From positions 18,710,062-18,774,061 of the forward strand of contig OU612074.1 in assembly GCA_914767715.1 (NCBI GenBank): a stretch of DNA of 64,000 bases. Reading direction: 5' to 3'. Origin of the DNA: Membranipora membranacea. Taxonomy: Eukaryota; Bryozoa; Gymnolaemata; Cheilostomatida; Membraniporidae. Positions within the stretch are counted from its first letter, which is position 1, and every line of letters begins with the position of its first letter. A model generated the notes under the pieces. That model ran no database searches, was not told the DNA's origin, and saw only the letters and a program-made list of their open reading frames with translations. The translations under genes were made by a program, and so were the position numbers. This document shows positions 1 to 11,462 of this stretch, in pieces.

Positions 1-130
1 ACATTTTGTTCATTGCCATGTGCAGCGCTACGTTTAAAGCTATGTACAATGCTATGTATTACGTTATGTAAAACGCTATGTACAACGCTATTTACAATGC
101 TATTTACAACACTATGTATAACGCAATGTC
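1..130. repeat. Degenerate ~11-12-bp minisatellite
   Basis: Imperfect tandem copies of a unit close to gctatgtacaac (variants gctatgtatt, gctatttaca, actatgtata) run from the window edge to about base 130. The array probably continues upstream of the window. Its unit resembles the 12-bp array at 59.7 kb in length and in its tac/ta steps, but common origin is not shown. Confidence 0.75.
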
Positions 131-1082
131 AAGCAAAGCATTCAACCAAACAAAGATGAGCATTTATTTCCTAGGCGCAAGTTCTTTCTTCTCTTGAATA
201 GTCTCAAAGGAGTAGTCAATGAAAATTCTAGCAACTGTCTGTAAAACTACCATTCATTTTTTTAAGATTATTACACCAAGCTTATGCACAAGTAAATCAA
301 AAGCTAGCTGGAAGTCACACCCCTCTATTCTTATTTTTTGTGCAATCAGTTTACACACATAACTATCATACTATTTCTCCAACCCATTCACACCCAAGTC
401 TTCCAGCCATGATTTGATAGCAAGGGTTGCTGAGTATTTACTATATTTATATATTACCAAAACTAACTATCAGGAAAATACCCATTGGTCTCCGTGTAGA
501 TAATCTTTCTTTATCAAATACATGCTACATAATATCATATTGGACCATATGATTCCTGTTCCAACTTCCATCATGTTTGCCGCTAGTGTATCTAGAGGAG
601 TAAATATGTGCTTGAGAATTTTGCGTTTGCTGAGGTGAAGTATAAATGTTTTGAGGAACAGTAAATATTGACTAGCCAAAAACTTTGCATTCTCCTTGAA
701 CAAATACTTTACTACACTGGGGTATTGAGACTCTATTTTGTGTTGTGGTGAAATAGGCTGATTAATCTTCACATAAATTGCAATATGCAGAGGGATTTGA
801 AGGGCTAGTGTCTGGTTTTTTTGGAGCACCTCTTTCCTACCAATATCTTGATTTTCTCCACTCATTGCGCTTTCCAAGAGAGGGAGGGGAGAGGGAGTTC
901 ATTGCTTCACTACCTTGCAAACATATACTGTTATATCTCTAGCATCTAATGTTCTTTGATAAGCTTCTAACCAGCGGTTTGTTGGTGGGCGATTGAGTGA
1001 TGGCTGCTAAGTAAGTACCCTTCTGGACCTGCTGGTAATTGAATAACAAACCTACGGAATTATTCTATAAATGCAAAGTTCA
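131..1082. other. AT-rich stretch with one weak minus-strand ORF
   Basis: I see no recognisable domain or splice-defined gene here. The only long reading frame is on the minus strand at 470-877 (135 codons, listed separately). Confidence 0.5.
470..877 (-). CDS. Unrecognised 135-codon open frame
   Basis: An open minus-strand frame from an ATG at 877 to a stop at 470. It is long for this AT-rich sequence but shows no domain, signal peptide or repeat that I recognise, and no flanking splice sites obviously extend it. It could be a chance frame, a relic of a mobile element, or one exon of a gene off the left edge. Confidence 0.18.
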   Translation of the reverse strand: MESAMSGENQDIGRKEVLQKNQTLALQIPLHIAIYVKINQPISPQHKIESQYPSVVKYLFKENAKFLASQYLLFLKTFILHLSKRKILKHIFTPLDTLAANMMEVGTGIIWSNMILCSMYLIKKDYLHGDQWVFS

Positions 1083-1700
1083 CCATCAACCAGTCTCCGC
1101 AGTCATGATACTTGATATGCACTATTTCTATCATGTTTAAATAATATGTGACATCGCTGCCGGAATGAATACAGCAGAGCAGATTGTATCTTAGAGAGAC
1201 TTTGCTGATGTTCGATAAACAAATTACATAATTCATCTATTAAATCCAAAGTATACCATGGCACCATCCACTTGTCAGCACTGACATGATACTGGATATG
1301 ATCTATCATGCTTTTATATTATATCACGTAAGAGCCGAGATTAATACTGGAGATTCTAGAGGTACACGTCCTTGTCTGTCTATCGTAAAATCTGAATCTC
1401 GCTGGTGGTTGAATAGCAAACTTACATCATTATTCTATAAATTAAAAGTATTCCAATACACAAATCAACCAGTCAGCACAGCAGACATGATAGTCGACGT
1501 GATGTATCATCTTTATTATATAATAATATCAGATAAGAAGGGATATCTTCAAGTATAGACTTACATGGAAACACATCAACAATAAGTAGACCTATATAAC
1601 GGTGTACAGTCATGTCAACAGCTCATTAAGTCTCAGAAAGAGAGCAGTAAGCAAACGCCAGAAAAAGATCTTGTTGTACCAGAAGAAAAAAGCATAGTAT
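1083..1700 (+). repeat. D8C-upstream repeat block with internal duplication
   Basis: The sequence before the first D8C gene contains two or three related units carrying the words accatcaaccagtc, gacatgata and gatgtatcat. Related blocks occur at 21058-21240, 22560-23025 and, almost identical, at 61749-61990 in front of the third D8C gene. It may carry promoter or 5' UTR sequence, because it abuts the inferred 5' UTR intron, but it could equally be a dispersed repeat captured by the gene. Confidence 0.6.
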
Positions 1701-1931
1701 TTCTCAATAGAAAGTCTGACTCTTGATAAATGTAAGTACTAATCTTTGTAACTCCTTGGCATGGTCAATAAGGGTTTCCATAAATCTTTGTTTATTTATC
1801 AATTAACTTCCTTGCAGTTATATTGAACTTAGTTTTCAAAAAAATCTTTATTTGATTGCTTACTCAAAATAAACCATGTACTGTCTCAGCTTTATTTTTC
1901 TTTTGATTTCAATCGAATTCTTTTCCCTTAG

Positions 1932-2432
1932 ATGGCGCCCGTATCACTAAAGCTTCTGGTCCTTGTTATGGCCTTCTCAACAACTACATCAACAAGCATC
2001 ACTCAGCCGGCCCAGTTATGTCAGTCAGCCGTTAATCTGACTGAGTCATGGCGTAAGGATCACTCTGACAGCGGCATTAAACCAATCGATGGACTGCATA
2101 ACTGTGACACAAGAGATATGGTAGCTGCGGGTAAACCCTGGTTCCGCTTCAGTGGAGCGGCAGGTAATAGGCTGCTTGACCATTGTGTACCATCCCGTGC
2201 TAGTGGTAGCTGTGGGACACAGGTTGCATTATGGAGTGATGACACAATGCCTGATCAGATAGGGGTGGTAACAAGCATACAGGCCTATGCCTCTTGGTGG
2301 GGGCATTGTAAAATTAGCCTTTACACCACACAGTGTCAGGTAATCAGATGTTCAGATAAGCCTCATGATTTTGTATATAGGTTAGATGATGATAGCAGTA
2401 TTTGTACCATGGGGTTCTGTGGCATGGATTAG
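1932..2432 (+). CDS. Secreted D8C-domain protein 1
   Basis: A 166-residue protein with an N-terminal hydrophobic signal peptide (about residues 1-20), a short Ser/Thr stretch and one D8C domain filling the rest. D8C is the eight-cysteine domain of uromodulin, GP2 and OIT3. Visible family landmarks are a CD pair, a WFRFSG strand, HCVPS, SCGT, VALWSDD, IRCS and FVYRL. There is no ZP domain or membrane anchor, so a small soluble secreted protein is likely; its ligand is unknown. The ATG follows directly after ttcccttag, a strong splice acceptor, and a donor (aaat|gtaagt) lies at 1731/1732, so a 200-bp 5' UTR intron is inferred. The stop is TAG. It is nearly identical to the gene at 62219, with a Tyr where that copy has a D8C cysteine. 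Confidence 0.85.
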   Translation: MAPVSLKLLVLVMAFSTTTSTSITQPAQLCQSAVNLTESWRKDHSDSGIKPIDGLHNCDTRDMVAAGKPWFRFSGAAGNRLLDHCVPSRASGSCGTQVALWSDDTMPDQIGVVTSIQAYASWWGHCKISLYTTQCQVIRCSDKPHDFVYRLDDDSSICTMGFCGMD

Positions 2433-2951
2433 TTTTATATCATGCCTAAATGAAATCAACACAAGTCTATAAAAATTATTTTCATGCAAATAATCATAAT
2501 TGTAAAGCAGTCCATTAAATGATTTCCTTGCGTATTTTATCTTCCTGAGAATTTTTTTGTTTTCACATATTCATCTATTTTCACATTTTCTATCCACCTA
2601 TGTGTAAGTGATTCATCAAATGTAACAAAATTCTCTATGCAAACAATACGGATGCTGAGATAATCATTTGTTGAAAATAAATACTACTAAGCACAGCAAA
2701 TAGTGATTCAATAGATTAAACAAAATACACCAACTTTATATTTATATTATATCAATATGTCATGAACGCAAAATATTCCCAAAATAATTTTCTTGCTAGG
2801 ATATCAAACAAAAAAACCACTTTGTGAAAGCTACATCAGGTCAGAAAGAAATAAGATTATCATTTATTTGTTCTCAACTCGCCTTATTTATTCCAAACAA
2901 GTGGATTGTCACTGTTAGTATTGGAGTCCTTATGAAAGTAAACTAGATATT
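2433..2951 (+). other. 3' flank of D8C gene 1 with candidate poly(A) signal
   Basis: AT-rich sequence homologous to the flank after 7974 and 62719. An AATAAA hexamer lies at 2676-2681. I see no other coding signal before the minus-strand pseudogene begins. Confidence 0.4.
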
Positions 2952-4464
2952 TTAGTTGTCTGGTTTACCGAGAACAGCTCTCATCAGATCTTTACCTCCT
3001 CTCACAGGTTGTACTCTGTTCAGATGTATTAATAACTGCATACACAGCTTAGCCTTAGCTCCAGCTAATGGTTTCACTACTGCATTCAGGGCCTCCCTTT
3101 CCACTGGAAACGAAAAATAGGAGAATCACAGACTATAGTCAAGTTTTCTCTGTGATATCTTTGACATCAAATTTTGATGTATGTACTTGTTACGCTTCAA
3201 GTCTTCCCTATCAACATATTACAATCCTGTTTTAGTTGCAAAAGTTTCGGCATGAATGTCATGCAACCCTTGTTGTAGCCTATATGTCAGCTCTGTTTAT
3301 TGGGTTTGAAGAAGAAGAGCCAATGCCAGGTCATATGACACTTTCAGGAAGGTATCTATGACCTTGACATTGCCTAGCTTGAAAAATGGAAGGGCTTTGA
3401 TCTGCTTTATGATTAAGGGTCCTGTGATAACATGTCCTGAGAGCGGAATTGGGTTCGTGACCATTTTTATCTTGTCATCAAATTTTCAGCTTATGCGGTA
3501 TCCAACATTTATGATAAGTTAGGTAATGCCAAGGTCAAAGGCACTTTACTGAATGTACCATATGACCTGGCATTGTTTCTTCTTCTCCCAACCCACTAAA
3601 CAGAGCTGACACATTGGCTACCCTAGTTTAGTTTGTGATTTTGACTATCTTGGTTGAGTGGGTTCCATCTGAAGCATGAGATCGACTCTGTTGATAATTT
3701 TATTGGGCAGATCAGAGTAACCAGCCCCATCACATAATCGTCTACTTTAGAGTGAAACTCTACATCATCCACCATCGCTATCCTATAACTAAGCATCAAT
3801 GCGAGTGATTAGTGTAAGGATGTTAAATTATTGTTGTCTATCGGCTTGTTATCCAATAAGATGTTCAAGTGCTCAATATCTCTGGCAGTGGCATTCCAGT
3901 CATAATGGTTAGTAGGAATTGTTTCCTATTTTTATCTGGTGGCACAACTCCCATATCCAGATTGTGAGTAACAAAAATCTGAATCAAATGTTCGAATGTC
4001 GTAGAGTCGGAAGTTTCAGAAGTGCGAAGTCAATTTGAAGCAAGCAAGACGTATGGCACATTTAGTACGAGCCAAAGATCGAACCAGGATGAGCCACCGC
4101 ATAAAGTGAAGAAAAAAGTTACCTGCCTCGACAAACTTGTTAAGAGAGGCTTATGCATACCTGCCGGCAAAATCTAGTTTAGGTAGAGTGAGAAACTTTG
4201 GCCTCTCTACACCAGTAAGCTGTGGCATCACTGGAGTCAGCATAAACATGTCATCAGTCAGCAGGTGTGATTTAGAGGAGGAAATAAGAAACAAAACAAT
4301 TGTGACGAAAGACATTGCTTCACATAAACAGACATTTAGTTGGCCTTAGTTGGATGTTCGCTTATAATTTTCTGAAAAATTAATTACACATAATTTGATA
4401 TAGCACTATATATTACTTCAACATCCACAACCTTGGACTAGTTTATAGGTTGGTATGAGTTATT

Positions 4465-4775
4465 TTAGCCTACATGGTATAACCTTAATTATTTCCTCTT
4501 GTACAAGGACAGAGAAATCAGGCAATCACTCATAAACACAAGAAATAATAAAAGTAGGCTTATTGAACAGTACCCTCCGGGTCACATAGCAGGAAAAGGT
4601 AAACAGTGAAGCTGATCACGCTGTAACCTTCAGGTCATATATCACAATGAAAAGGAGGAAAAAGGAGCAAAACAACATGGCTAATAACAAGACGTACGTG
4701 CAGGTTATTGATTCGCAATGTTACGGGGGGTTACATTTGATACATTTGAATGTGCAGGGGAAACTAGGGCTAGAA
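4465..4775 (+). repeat. Direct repeat, partner 6613-6862
   Basis: The two blocks share long runs such as acaaggacagagaaatcag, actcataaacacaagaaata and ccgggtcacatagcagga, in the same orientation with moderate divergence. The block precedes the second D8C gene at 6613 and follows the decayed copy 1 gene here, which suggests local tandem duplication of the D8C unit. Confidence 0.7.
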
Positions 4776-4895
4776 TACGGTAGGAGGGAAGGTTGTTGCC
4801 TGGTTCCTGTTGTTTTGTAATCTCTTCATATTCAGGCCATCAACTTAACTTTTTGCATATTGCAAGTTTTACTCAGACTAGCCCTATTTGAGCTT

Positions 4896-4918
4896 GAACT
4901 ACTACTACTACTACTATT
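4896..4918. repeat. Short (act)n microsatellite
   Basis: About six act triplets in a row. The short open frames on both strands across it are by-products of the repeat. Confidence 0.8.
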
Positions 4919-5275
4919 GCTTTTGCAGCTGGTGTAGCAATGGTAATGATCAGTTCACACTTGCCTCTTATTGTTTTCTCAGTATAATGCCAGGAGAGAA
5001 AAGTGAGAATGAATATTCGTTCAATGACCTGATTCATCACCAAACTGCAATATGCCATAAACCATCGAGGAACCACTGATATGTGGAGAAGCAAGTTTCG
5101 AAATATTATCTGTTTGTATGTTCCGTGTATTATCTAGTTTTGGTACATGTGTACCTGTTGGTGTAGTCCTGACTCCTTTCCTTTCAGACGAGGTCTTATT
5201 TCACCACTCTATTTAACTGGAGTCAGCATTAATGTGTCATCAGTCAGCAGGTGTGATTTACCTGTGTGAATGAAA

Positions 5276-6062
5276 GATAGACAATGATATAAACCAAGAA
5301 TCTAAATAAGGTCACAAATACGTGTAATATCTTGGTTTGATTTCAGCTTACAAATATAATTTGCAATAACATTGTAGTGAGTCTTCCAGATTGCTAAAGT
5401 AACCCTAGTGTCTCTCTCTCTTTCTGAGATCATAAGCACGGCTTTGAATACCTGAAATATGTAGAATGAATAATATGTACAAAGTGAGAATCCAATGACA
5501 GACGACTGCTCTGAACTGGAGCAAAGTTTTGGTGTTTTGTCAAACCTAAGTTAGCCTAAGAATAGGAACCATTACAGGCTAGTCTTTAGTATAAGCTCAA
5601 TGAGCAATGTGAGACATGAAGCCGGGTCCTGCAGATTACTATAGGCTGAAAGCTGATTAACACACAAGAATAAGAAGAGCCAGACGAATGTCAGACAAAA
5701 TAATATGTGTAGTCCTGCACCCATTATAATCTGACTGATTATTTAAGTCAAAACCAGCGTCCCATTTAGAAGTTAAGCTTTCTTTTGCTTCCGTAGTACT
5801 CTTTTTGCACTGTCATCAACTAAGGAATAAAGACACACGGTATAAGATTTGATAACTTGACACAACAACTGCTGGAATCAGGCAAAGGATAGACATTAAA
5901 GGGTATTATCGAATTTGGTTTGTCCAAAATTTCCTTCCCGGGCCATTTTCATAAAGTCAAATGTATAAATAGAATCCAGGAGAGTCAGTAACTGCACCTC
6001 AAAAATTCATACAAAGTCCTGGGAAGCACACCCCTTCTCCTATTTTTTAATGAAGGAGGTGC
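5276..6062. other. No gene recognised
   Basis: AT-rich intergenic sequence. An acceptor-like site followed by a short lysine-rich frame lies near 5800 on the minus strand, but there is nothing to connect it to. Confidence 0.4.
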
Positions 6063-6070
6063 ACTGGAGG

Positions 6071-6334
6071 TAGTGATGGCGAAGTAGTCTTCCTCCCGGT
6101 CTCGTGAGACTTGTCCCCACAAGACACTGCCACGTCTCATTGAAACACACACTCTTTTGATTTATGTCAAGACTTGTCCATTATAAATACTGTTTTTGTC
6201 ATGGTTTTAGGGTCTTTTTAAACCAAATAAGTGGCAGTTTTCAATTTTATCGGCACCGATATAAGTCTTGGTCTCGTCTCGAATTTTGTTGCTGTCTCGG
6301 TCTCGTCCTGTCTCGGCAAAATTTGCCATCACTA
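6071..6334. mobile_element. 264-bp hAT-type MITE
   Basis: It begins tagtgatggc and ends gccatcacta, an inverted pair of about 10 bp, and is flanked by 8-bp repeats actggagg (6063-6070) and actgaagg (6335-6342) that differ at one base. An 8-bp duplication and TAGTGATGG ends are typical of non-autonomous hAT elements. The inside carries repeated ggtctcg/gtctcgt words and no coding sequence. A related element lies at 45206-45632. Confidence 0.75.
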
Positions 6335-6612
6335 ACTGAAGGTTGAGGTCCTTACATGGCTATGCTTAACTTAAAAGTATTTTGATTTGGACTAGTGTCT
6401 AAGTCCTTGTTAATACTAAGTTAGATCCCAAGGACAGTTAACATTTGCTAATCCTAGGGAATTTTTAGTGGTCTATAAAGAAGATTAAGAGGTTTCGGAT
6501 GCATGGGTAAAACTTAACTACACACAATTTTATTTTTTAAAATCATCATAAGAATCAATCTCAAATCAAGTTCTACAAACTTTGATTCGAATGTTTGTTT
6601 CTTTTTAGTGAC

Positions 6613-6862
6613 TATGGCCTACATGATATAACCTTGATTATTTCCTCCGGTACAAGGACAGAAAAATCAGCCCATCACTCATAAACACAAGAAATAATAA
6701 CAGTAGGAAGCCTCCGGGTCACATAGCAGGAACAGGGCGAACAAAAGAAACGGTAAGTCACTTCCTTTACATTGCGTGCGCACGCTATTATTTCATTTTT
6801 TCATGTTATGGGGTTACATCTGATACCCCCAGTTTTAGAGGACAAATTACAAGGGACACTAG
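6613..6862 (+). repeat. Direct repeat, partner 4465-4775
   Basis: Second copy of the block described at 4465; it lies just upstream of the second D8C gene. Confidence 0.7.
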
Positions 6863-7221
6863 GGCTATATGATCATTGATATTATTTGAGTACAAAATTA
6901 TATATGGCTTCAATAACAATATATATGCACTATTGAAATATAAACACAGTTCCCATTACGTTCGTGTCAGTGAGTAAAAAGTCTGCATCAGATCCGCAAG
7001 TTTCAATTTTTCTCTTCGATAAAAAGGTCTGATACATGACAATAGTAATAATAATCATACCTCCTTGGCATAATCTGTTAGGGTTATTATCAATCTTTCT
7101 TTATCTATCAGTCAATTCCCTGGGCGTTATAATGAACTATTTGATTGCTTATTCAAAAGAAACCATGCATTGTCTCAGTTTTAATGATCATTTGGTTTCA
7201 ATCAAACTATTTTTTCCTTAG

Positions 7222-7974
7222 ATGGCACCTGTATCTCTCAAGCTGCTGGTTCTTGCCATGGCATTCACATCAGCTGTAAAGTCAAACTCGGATGTCAACA
7301 AAATCGATGAGCTAGAATTCTACTTACAGCAAAACATGTTTGTTGTAAAACTTCTTCTCAACGAAGGTTGCTCGGTGCCACTAAGGCTAAGCAGAGTGCT
7401 GAGAACATTGGGCACTGTAGAGGTGCAACTAGACATTCAGAAGAGGTTCTACTCAGAATTGATTGAAAAACTTTTAAATTGTCGCCTAGACTCAACAACC
7501 ACAACACCAACCACACCAACTACATCCACAGTTTTTCCTCAGCCAGTGCAATGTAGGTCTGCCCTCAATCTGACTGAGTCATGGCGTAAGGATCACTCTG
7601 ATAGCGGCATCAGACCAATCAACGGAAATCTTAACTGTGACACCAAAGATATGGTAGCTGCTGGCAAACCCTGGTTCCGCTTCAGTGGAGCAGCAGGTAA
7701 TAGACTGCTGGACCATTGTGTACCATCCCGGGTTAATGGTAGAGGTGGTAGCTGTGGGACAGCTGTTGCATTATGGAGTGACGATACAATGCCTGATAAG
7801 ATAGGGGTGGTAACAAGCATACAGGCCTATGGTTCTTATATAGGACAATGTAAATATCCTAGATACACCAAACAGTGTCAGGTAATCAGATGTTCAGATA
7901 AGCCTCATGATTATGTATATAGGTTAACCACTGACCTTGCTAATTGTAACTATGGATTCTGTGGCATGGATTAG
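7222..7974 (+). CDS. Secreted D8C-domain protein 2 (long form)
   Basis: A 250-residue, uninterrupted frame. It has the same signal peptide start (MAPVSLKLLVLAMAF) as the other two D8C genes. Next come about 75 residues rich in Leu, Glu and Lys (about 25-95), probably helical, with two cysteines; then a Thr/Pro linker (about 96-108, TTTTPTTPTTST) likely to be O-glycosylated; then a C-terminal D8C domain with the landmarks CD, WFRFSG, HCVPS, SCGT, ALWSDD, IRCS, YVYRL and GFCGMD. The ATG again follows directly after an acceptor (tttttccttag), so a 5' UTR intron is likely, though I could not place its donor with certainty. Stop TAG. The helical segment and linker are absent from the 166-residue paralogs. 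Confidence 0.85.
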   Translation: MAPVSLKLLVLAMAFTSAVKSNSDVNKIDELEFYLQQNMFVVKLLLNEGCSVPLRLSRVLRTLGTVEVQLDIQKRFYSELIEKLLNCRLDSTTTTPTTPTTSTVFPQPVQCRSALNLTESWRKDHSDSGIRPINGNLNCDTKDMVAAGKPWFRFSGAAGNRLLDHCVPSRVNGRGGSCGTAVALWSDDTMPDKIGVVTSIQAYGSYIGQCKYPRYTKQCQVIRCSDKPHDYVYRLTTDLANCNYGFCGMD

Positions 7975-8218
7975 TTTCATATCAGGCCTAAATGAAAGCA
8001 ACACAAAGTCTAAAAAAATTATTTTTAATGCTAATAATCATCATTGTAAAGCAGTCCATTGAATGATTTCCTTGCCTATTTTATCCTCCTGAGAATTGTC
8101 TTGTTTTCACATATTCATCCATTTTCACATTTTCTATCAACTCATGTGTAAGTGATTCATCAAATGTAACAAAAGTCTTTATGCGAAATAAGTGGATGCA
8201 GAGATGATATTATGTTAA

Positions 8219-8595
8219 AGGGCAACCAAGGTTTCAAACAACTTCTCATTGATGGCCATTGATTAATAGCAGATTGCACCTTCTGCATGGGGAAAAAGAC
8301 AAAATATAATTCGGATGATCATTCAGCCAGAATTCTTGTGAACCATTTCTTCCATCAGGTACTCAAACTCAGCTAAAAGAGAATACCACATAGCAGTTTC
8401 CTGTTCCTGTTATTATTTAGCCTGTGCTCTATTATTATTACAGCAAAGTCTTGGAACCTCCCCTAAACTGAAGTGTTACCCAGCTTAGAGTCAGCAACTA
8501 CTTTGAGTTTTGCATCGCGTAATGCACAAAGCTGATGCTGCCCAGCACATTGTTTGCTACCCATTAATGCATTGCTGCGAAACCTTAGTTGCCCT
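8219..8595. mobile_element. 377-bp MITE with TTAA target duplication
   Basis: Ends agggcaaccaaggtttc and gaaaccttagttgccct are inverted copies, and TTAA lies on both sides (8215-8218 and 8596-8599), as for piggyBac-type insertions. A second copy in the opposite orientation is at 60071-60437. Parts of its end sequence also occur inside the long inverted repeats at 34.85-34.96 and 37.04-37.15 kb. No coding sequence is visible. Confidence 0.8.
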
Positions 8596-8679
8596 TTAAA
8601 GATAAATATTTATATTGCGTTGCAAATAGTGATTCAAAAGATTTATCAAAATGCATTAATAGTATATAGTATGTTGTGT

Positions 8680-8772
8680 ACGGAAGACGAGCAATGACAA
8701 ACAATCATTTTTATTTTTCCCAAGAAAAAAATTGTGTGTCATCCCTCGGCTTCGCTATTTGCCCGGGCTATG
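8680..8772 (+). repeat. Dispersed repeat, inverted partner 13900-13996
   Basis: The strand from ggaagacgagcaatgacaa to ccctcggcttcgctatttgc matches the reverse complement of 13900-13996 at roughly 80 percent by eye. It looks like the end of a mobile element; the full limits are not visible. Confidence 0.6.
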
Positions 8773-10380
8773 ACAGGGAAAATTTTGATAATCAGCAGGT
8801 AAAAAAAAAGTTTGTCAGTACTCGGCTACACGAAGAGAGAGGGTAACTCCCAGTAAGTATGAATTATCCTAGCCTGAATAAGAGCTCTTATGCAATCGGT
8901 AACAGGTTTAGTGGGCGTGTCTTTTCTTGACGGCTATAACAAAGTCACACAGTTCTCTGAAAGTTGACAATAGAATAGCAAAGCATCTCAATGTAGGTAG
9001 TAGTTATAGTAAAGCCTGAGCAGGATAAGCCAAGAAGATGAGGAGCTGGGAGTTCTATGGAATATGCAAACCAAATATGATATGAGTATGATACTATATG
9101 GCTATCTATGTGCTTGAAAGTAATGATCCGATCTGATGATTGCAATGAACTCCCTCCTCTTTCATTGTTCATTAAGGTAAGTACATGGGAGGTGCAAATC
9201 ACCAATCCTCATGTGGACATGAAAAAATCCATTATTATGTGATGTGAGTAGTCAGTAATAATTGTAACTACAGTAAATGTACAGGACTTAGTCACATACA
9301 TGTAACCAACCTTGGTGTTTTGTATTGGTCATATCAAGGAGTAGCCTGTTACTCCAGTCCTCGGTCATATCATATGGTCATATGTATTTGACTTCACACA
9401 TAGATTACATGATGATGATGATCGGAGTGAGTCACTGGAGCGATAATAATATTCAATATTGTGATTGACAATGATATTTATCCATCGGACTCTTGCAGAG
9501 GGTCACCTCCTTTGGAGCATAGCTATATGTATTCTTATTTTGGTGGTGATGTGCCACTGCCGCTTCTAGGTCTGATTTCTTTCTTGTAACCAAACGGCAC
9601 CTTTTTCTCATCTAACCTACAAATATACCAACGTTGAGATATTGACAACCTTCATTACCAGACATCATCATTGTAATCTGCTTATCATCTGCCTCATCAT
9701 GCTCTCCCCGAAAGGCGCATCAGAGGATCCTTAAGTTAGTTAGAGTGCTCTGAAGCCATCAGCATGCGCCCCAACCATTAGCTACTCTGGCTGGCTGGCC
9801 AACATGAACTTGATCAGCTTGCATCATGATCTCGATTCTCAACAGCTAATTGCTTAATCGTAACCAAATTTTGCGTGAATCACAAGCATAAAAATTTAAC
9901 AGACAGTTTTGTTATGTGAATCTTTCAGGTGGAACTTGGGACTTGTAAAGATGGTAATATTATGACTGCCCTGGTTTCCAGTCGACAGATGACATCACTA
10001 TCATTGCCTCCATGAGGCCGCTGCTCTCTCAACAGCAGCAGACAATGGTAACAGGCTGTTTTACAAAATTTAGTTTTTAATTGATTGTTATGATACAAAT
10101 TTGCAAAGCATGTATAGGTGTAGGCTTGATGTCATCATGGATTGGATTAATATGAAAATCCATGCTGTCATCTTGCAGATCATTTACTATACAACACCTC
10201 TGTAAAGTGACCTCAGAGTGAATACAAGGAGTAAGTGAAATCTCTCCTGCTAGCTGGTCAATCATTTTTCTGTCTCTGCTACAGTTCAAACTCTCACACC
10301 CTCTCATCCTCGCTGTCGCATTGGTTGACTTGATTATTTGTATATAGGCATAGCTGTTAAATCCATATTCTCGACAGGGT
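8773..10380. other. No gene recognised
   Basis: Intergenic sequence with a short gatgatgatgatc microsatellite near 9410. No frame with plausible domains or paired splice sites was seen. Confidence 0.4.
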
Positions 10381-10440
10381 GGTGTAGTGGTTAGAATTTG
10401 AGAGTTGCAGGTTCAAATCCCAGTCACTACTCATGCTGGT
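10381..10440 (+). repeat. tRNA-like SINE fragment
   Basis: A box A-like tgtagtggttagaat and a box B-like ggttcaaatcc are spaced as in a shortened tRNA, with no anticodon arm that can be drawn. This resembles the promoter part of a tRNA-derived SINE and not a working tRNA gene. Confidence 0.45.
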
Positions 10441-10552
10441 AAAGGAAGTGAGCTCTCTGGATAATAGCCTAGCTTGCCCACCCTAACTTTGAACAAGTGT
10501 GCGCTGATTAAACGAGTTGTATCATTTATCTTATGTAAGCATATTCTCATTG

Positions 10553-10570
10553 CCCCCCCCCCCCCCCCCC
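10553..10570. repeat. Poly(C) run, 18 bases
   Basis: An uninterrupted homopolymer. Open frames across it on both strands have no other support. Confidence 0.9.
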
Positions 10571-11339
10571 GTAAGTGGCAATGTATTGCAATAAAAGTGA
10601 ATATTATATATTTGACAGCTCTGATTTTTACACACATGTGTCTCACAGCTGAAGACTAGATTAGATTTTATTTATAACAAGCGAAATGATTATAAAAACT
10701 TGAAAACTGTTGAAGAGGCTGAATAATATGCGGATTTATTACATGAAAAGCGACACCCCACTCCCCCAACATTACAATCTCGATAAGAGCTTTATCTGTT
10801 TATACTCTGTATGAGACATTTAAGAACATCTCACCCACCAAAATCAGACTATGTACAGTCCAACACACAGTGTCAAGGCCCCAATAAGAGGCACATGGTG
10901 TCTGAATCTCCCTACTTAGTTCATTGTTTAGTTCTTTGTTCTTATCTCAATTATTTTTCGTTGAAAAAATCCTTCCGCATATGTCAACAGTCTAATCAAT
11001 CAACACTCCCTTTTCCTGTTTTTTTTTATCATCGTATTTCTTGAATACCTCCCTACGCTCATTTAGCTGTGTATAATCTAATATCAATTAGTTTTCTTTC
11101 AACAGAAACCTGCTAAATTAGCTGAAACTGCAGCGAGGAGAAACCCTTCCATCCATGCAAGCTCTTACCCTGCTGCCTCTTGTCCAGCAGCACCAGGAAG
11201 CGCCAAACAAGAACAGAAAGCAACCAGAGACTTAATCAGCTGAAGAAAGAGAACTCCTAACAAATTTCCACAGCAGGAATCAATGTTTGCAGAGGGTAAG
11301 GATACTGAGCTGATAATATTATATGGGAGACTAATTTGT
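10571..11339. other. No gene recognised
   Basis: AT-rich sequence without a convincing frame or repeat that I could match elsewhere in the window. Confidence 0.4.
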
Positions 11340-11462
11340 GGGCTCAAACTTTGCTTGGGTCACTGGAATTGAAATTCCATTTTCATTAACCTAACCGAAA
11401 CAGTGTTGGGTTAGGTCAGGGTTTCAATGATGGAATGACATTTCCAGCAACCAAAGCAAACT
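11340..11462. mobile_element. Fold-back MITE-like hairpin
   Basis: The left arm (tttgcttgggtcactggaat, then ttccattttcattaacctaac) pairs imperfectly with the right arm (ggttaggtcagg, then gatggaatgacatttccagc and aaccaaagcaaa). The arms are about 50 bases each. No target duplication is clear. Confidence 0.55.

Larger units (their letters stand above)
1462..4200 (+). repeat. Segmental duplication, copy A (partner 61749-64000)
   Basis: From about 1462 the sequence matches 61749 onward in direct orientation with only scattered differences; the D8C coding part differs at 3 of 501 bases. The match continues through the D8C gene and the decayed minus-strand gene to the right edge of the window. 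Bases 2801-3117 of copy A have no counterpart at 63080; since the equivalent DNA is present near 16 kb, copy B has probably lost it. Copies start about 60.3 kb apart. Confidence 0.9.
2952..5275 (-). pseudogene. Unknown minus-strand gene, decayed copy 1
   Basis: Three exons are recognisable by comparison with copies at 16-19 kb and 63 kb. The last exon (3103-2952) has a good acceptor and encodes a basic 49-residue C-terminus ending KPDN then TAA. The middle exon (3782-3650) is one base shorter than the intact exon at 63714-63581, so it is frameshifted, and its donor reads GA instead of GT. The upstream exon ends at 4161 with a good donor (GGCAG|GTATGC) and carries an LLTDD...MLTPVMPQL stretch. 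Its acceptor side is damaged near 4275, and a second partial copy of the same exon start lies at 5217-5270, so about 0.94 kb seems inserted or rearranged. I do not recognise the protein family. Confidence 0.7.

Noticed and set aside
2060-2245. Minus-strand frame inside D8C gene 1 (also inside the genes at 7222 and 62219)
   Set aside because: It is the antisense shadow of a conserved coding region and recurs only because the sense strand is conserved.
4873-5094. Poly-Tyr and poly-Val frames
   Set aside because: They are translations of the act microsatellite with no other support.
10431-10659. Overlapping frames on both strands
   Set aside because: They depend on the poly(C) run and have no domain or splice support.
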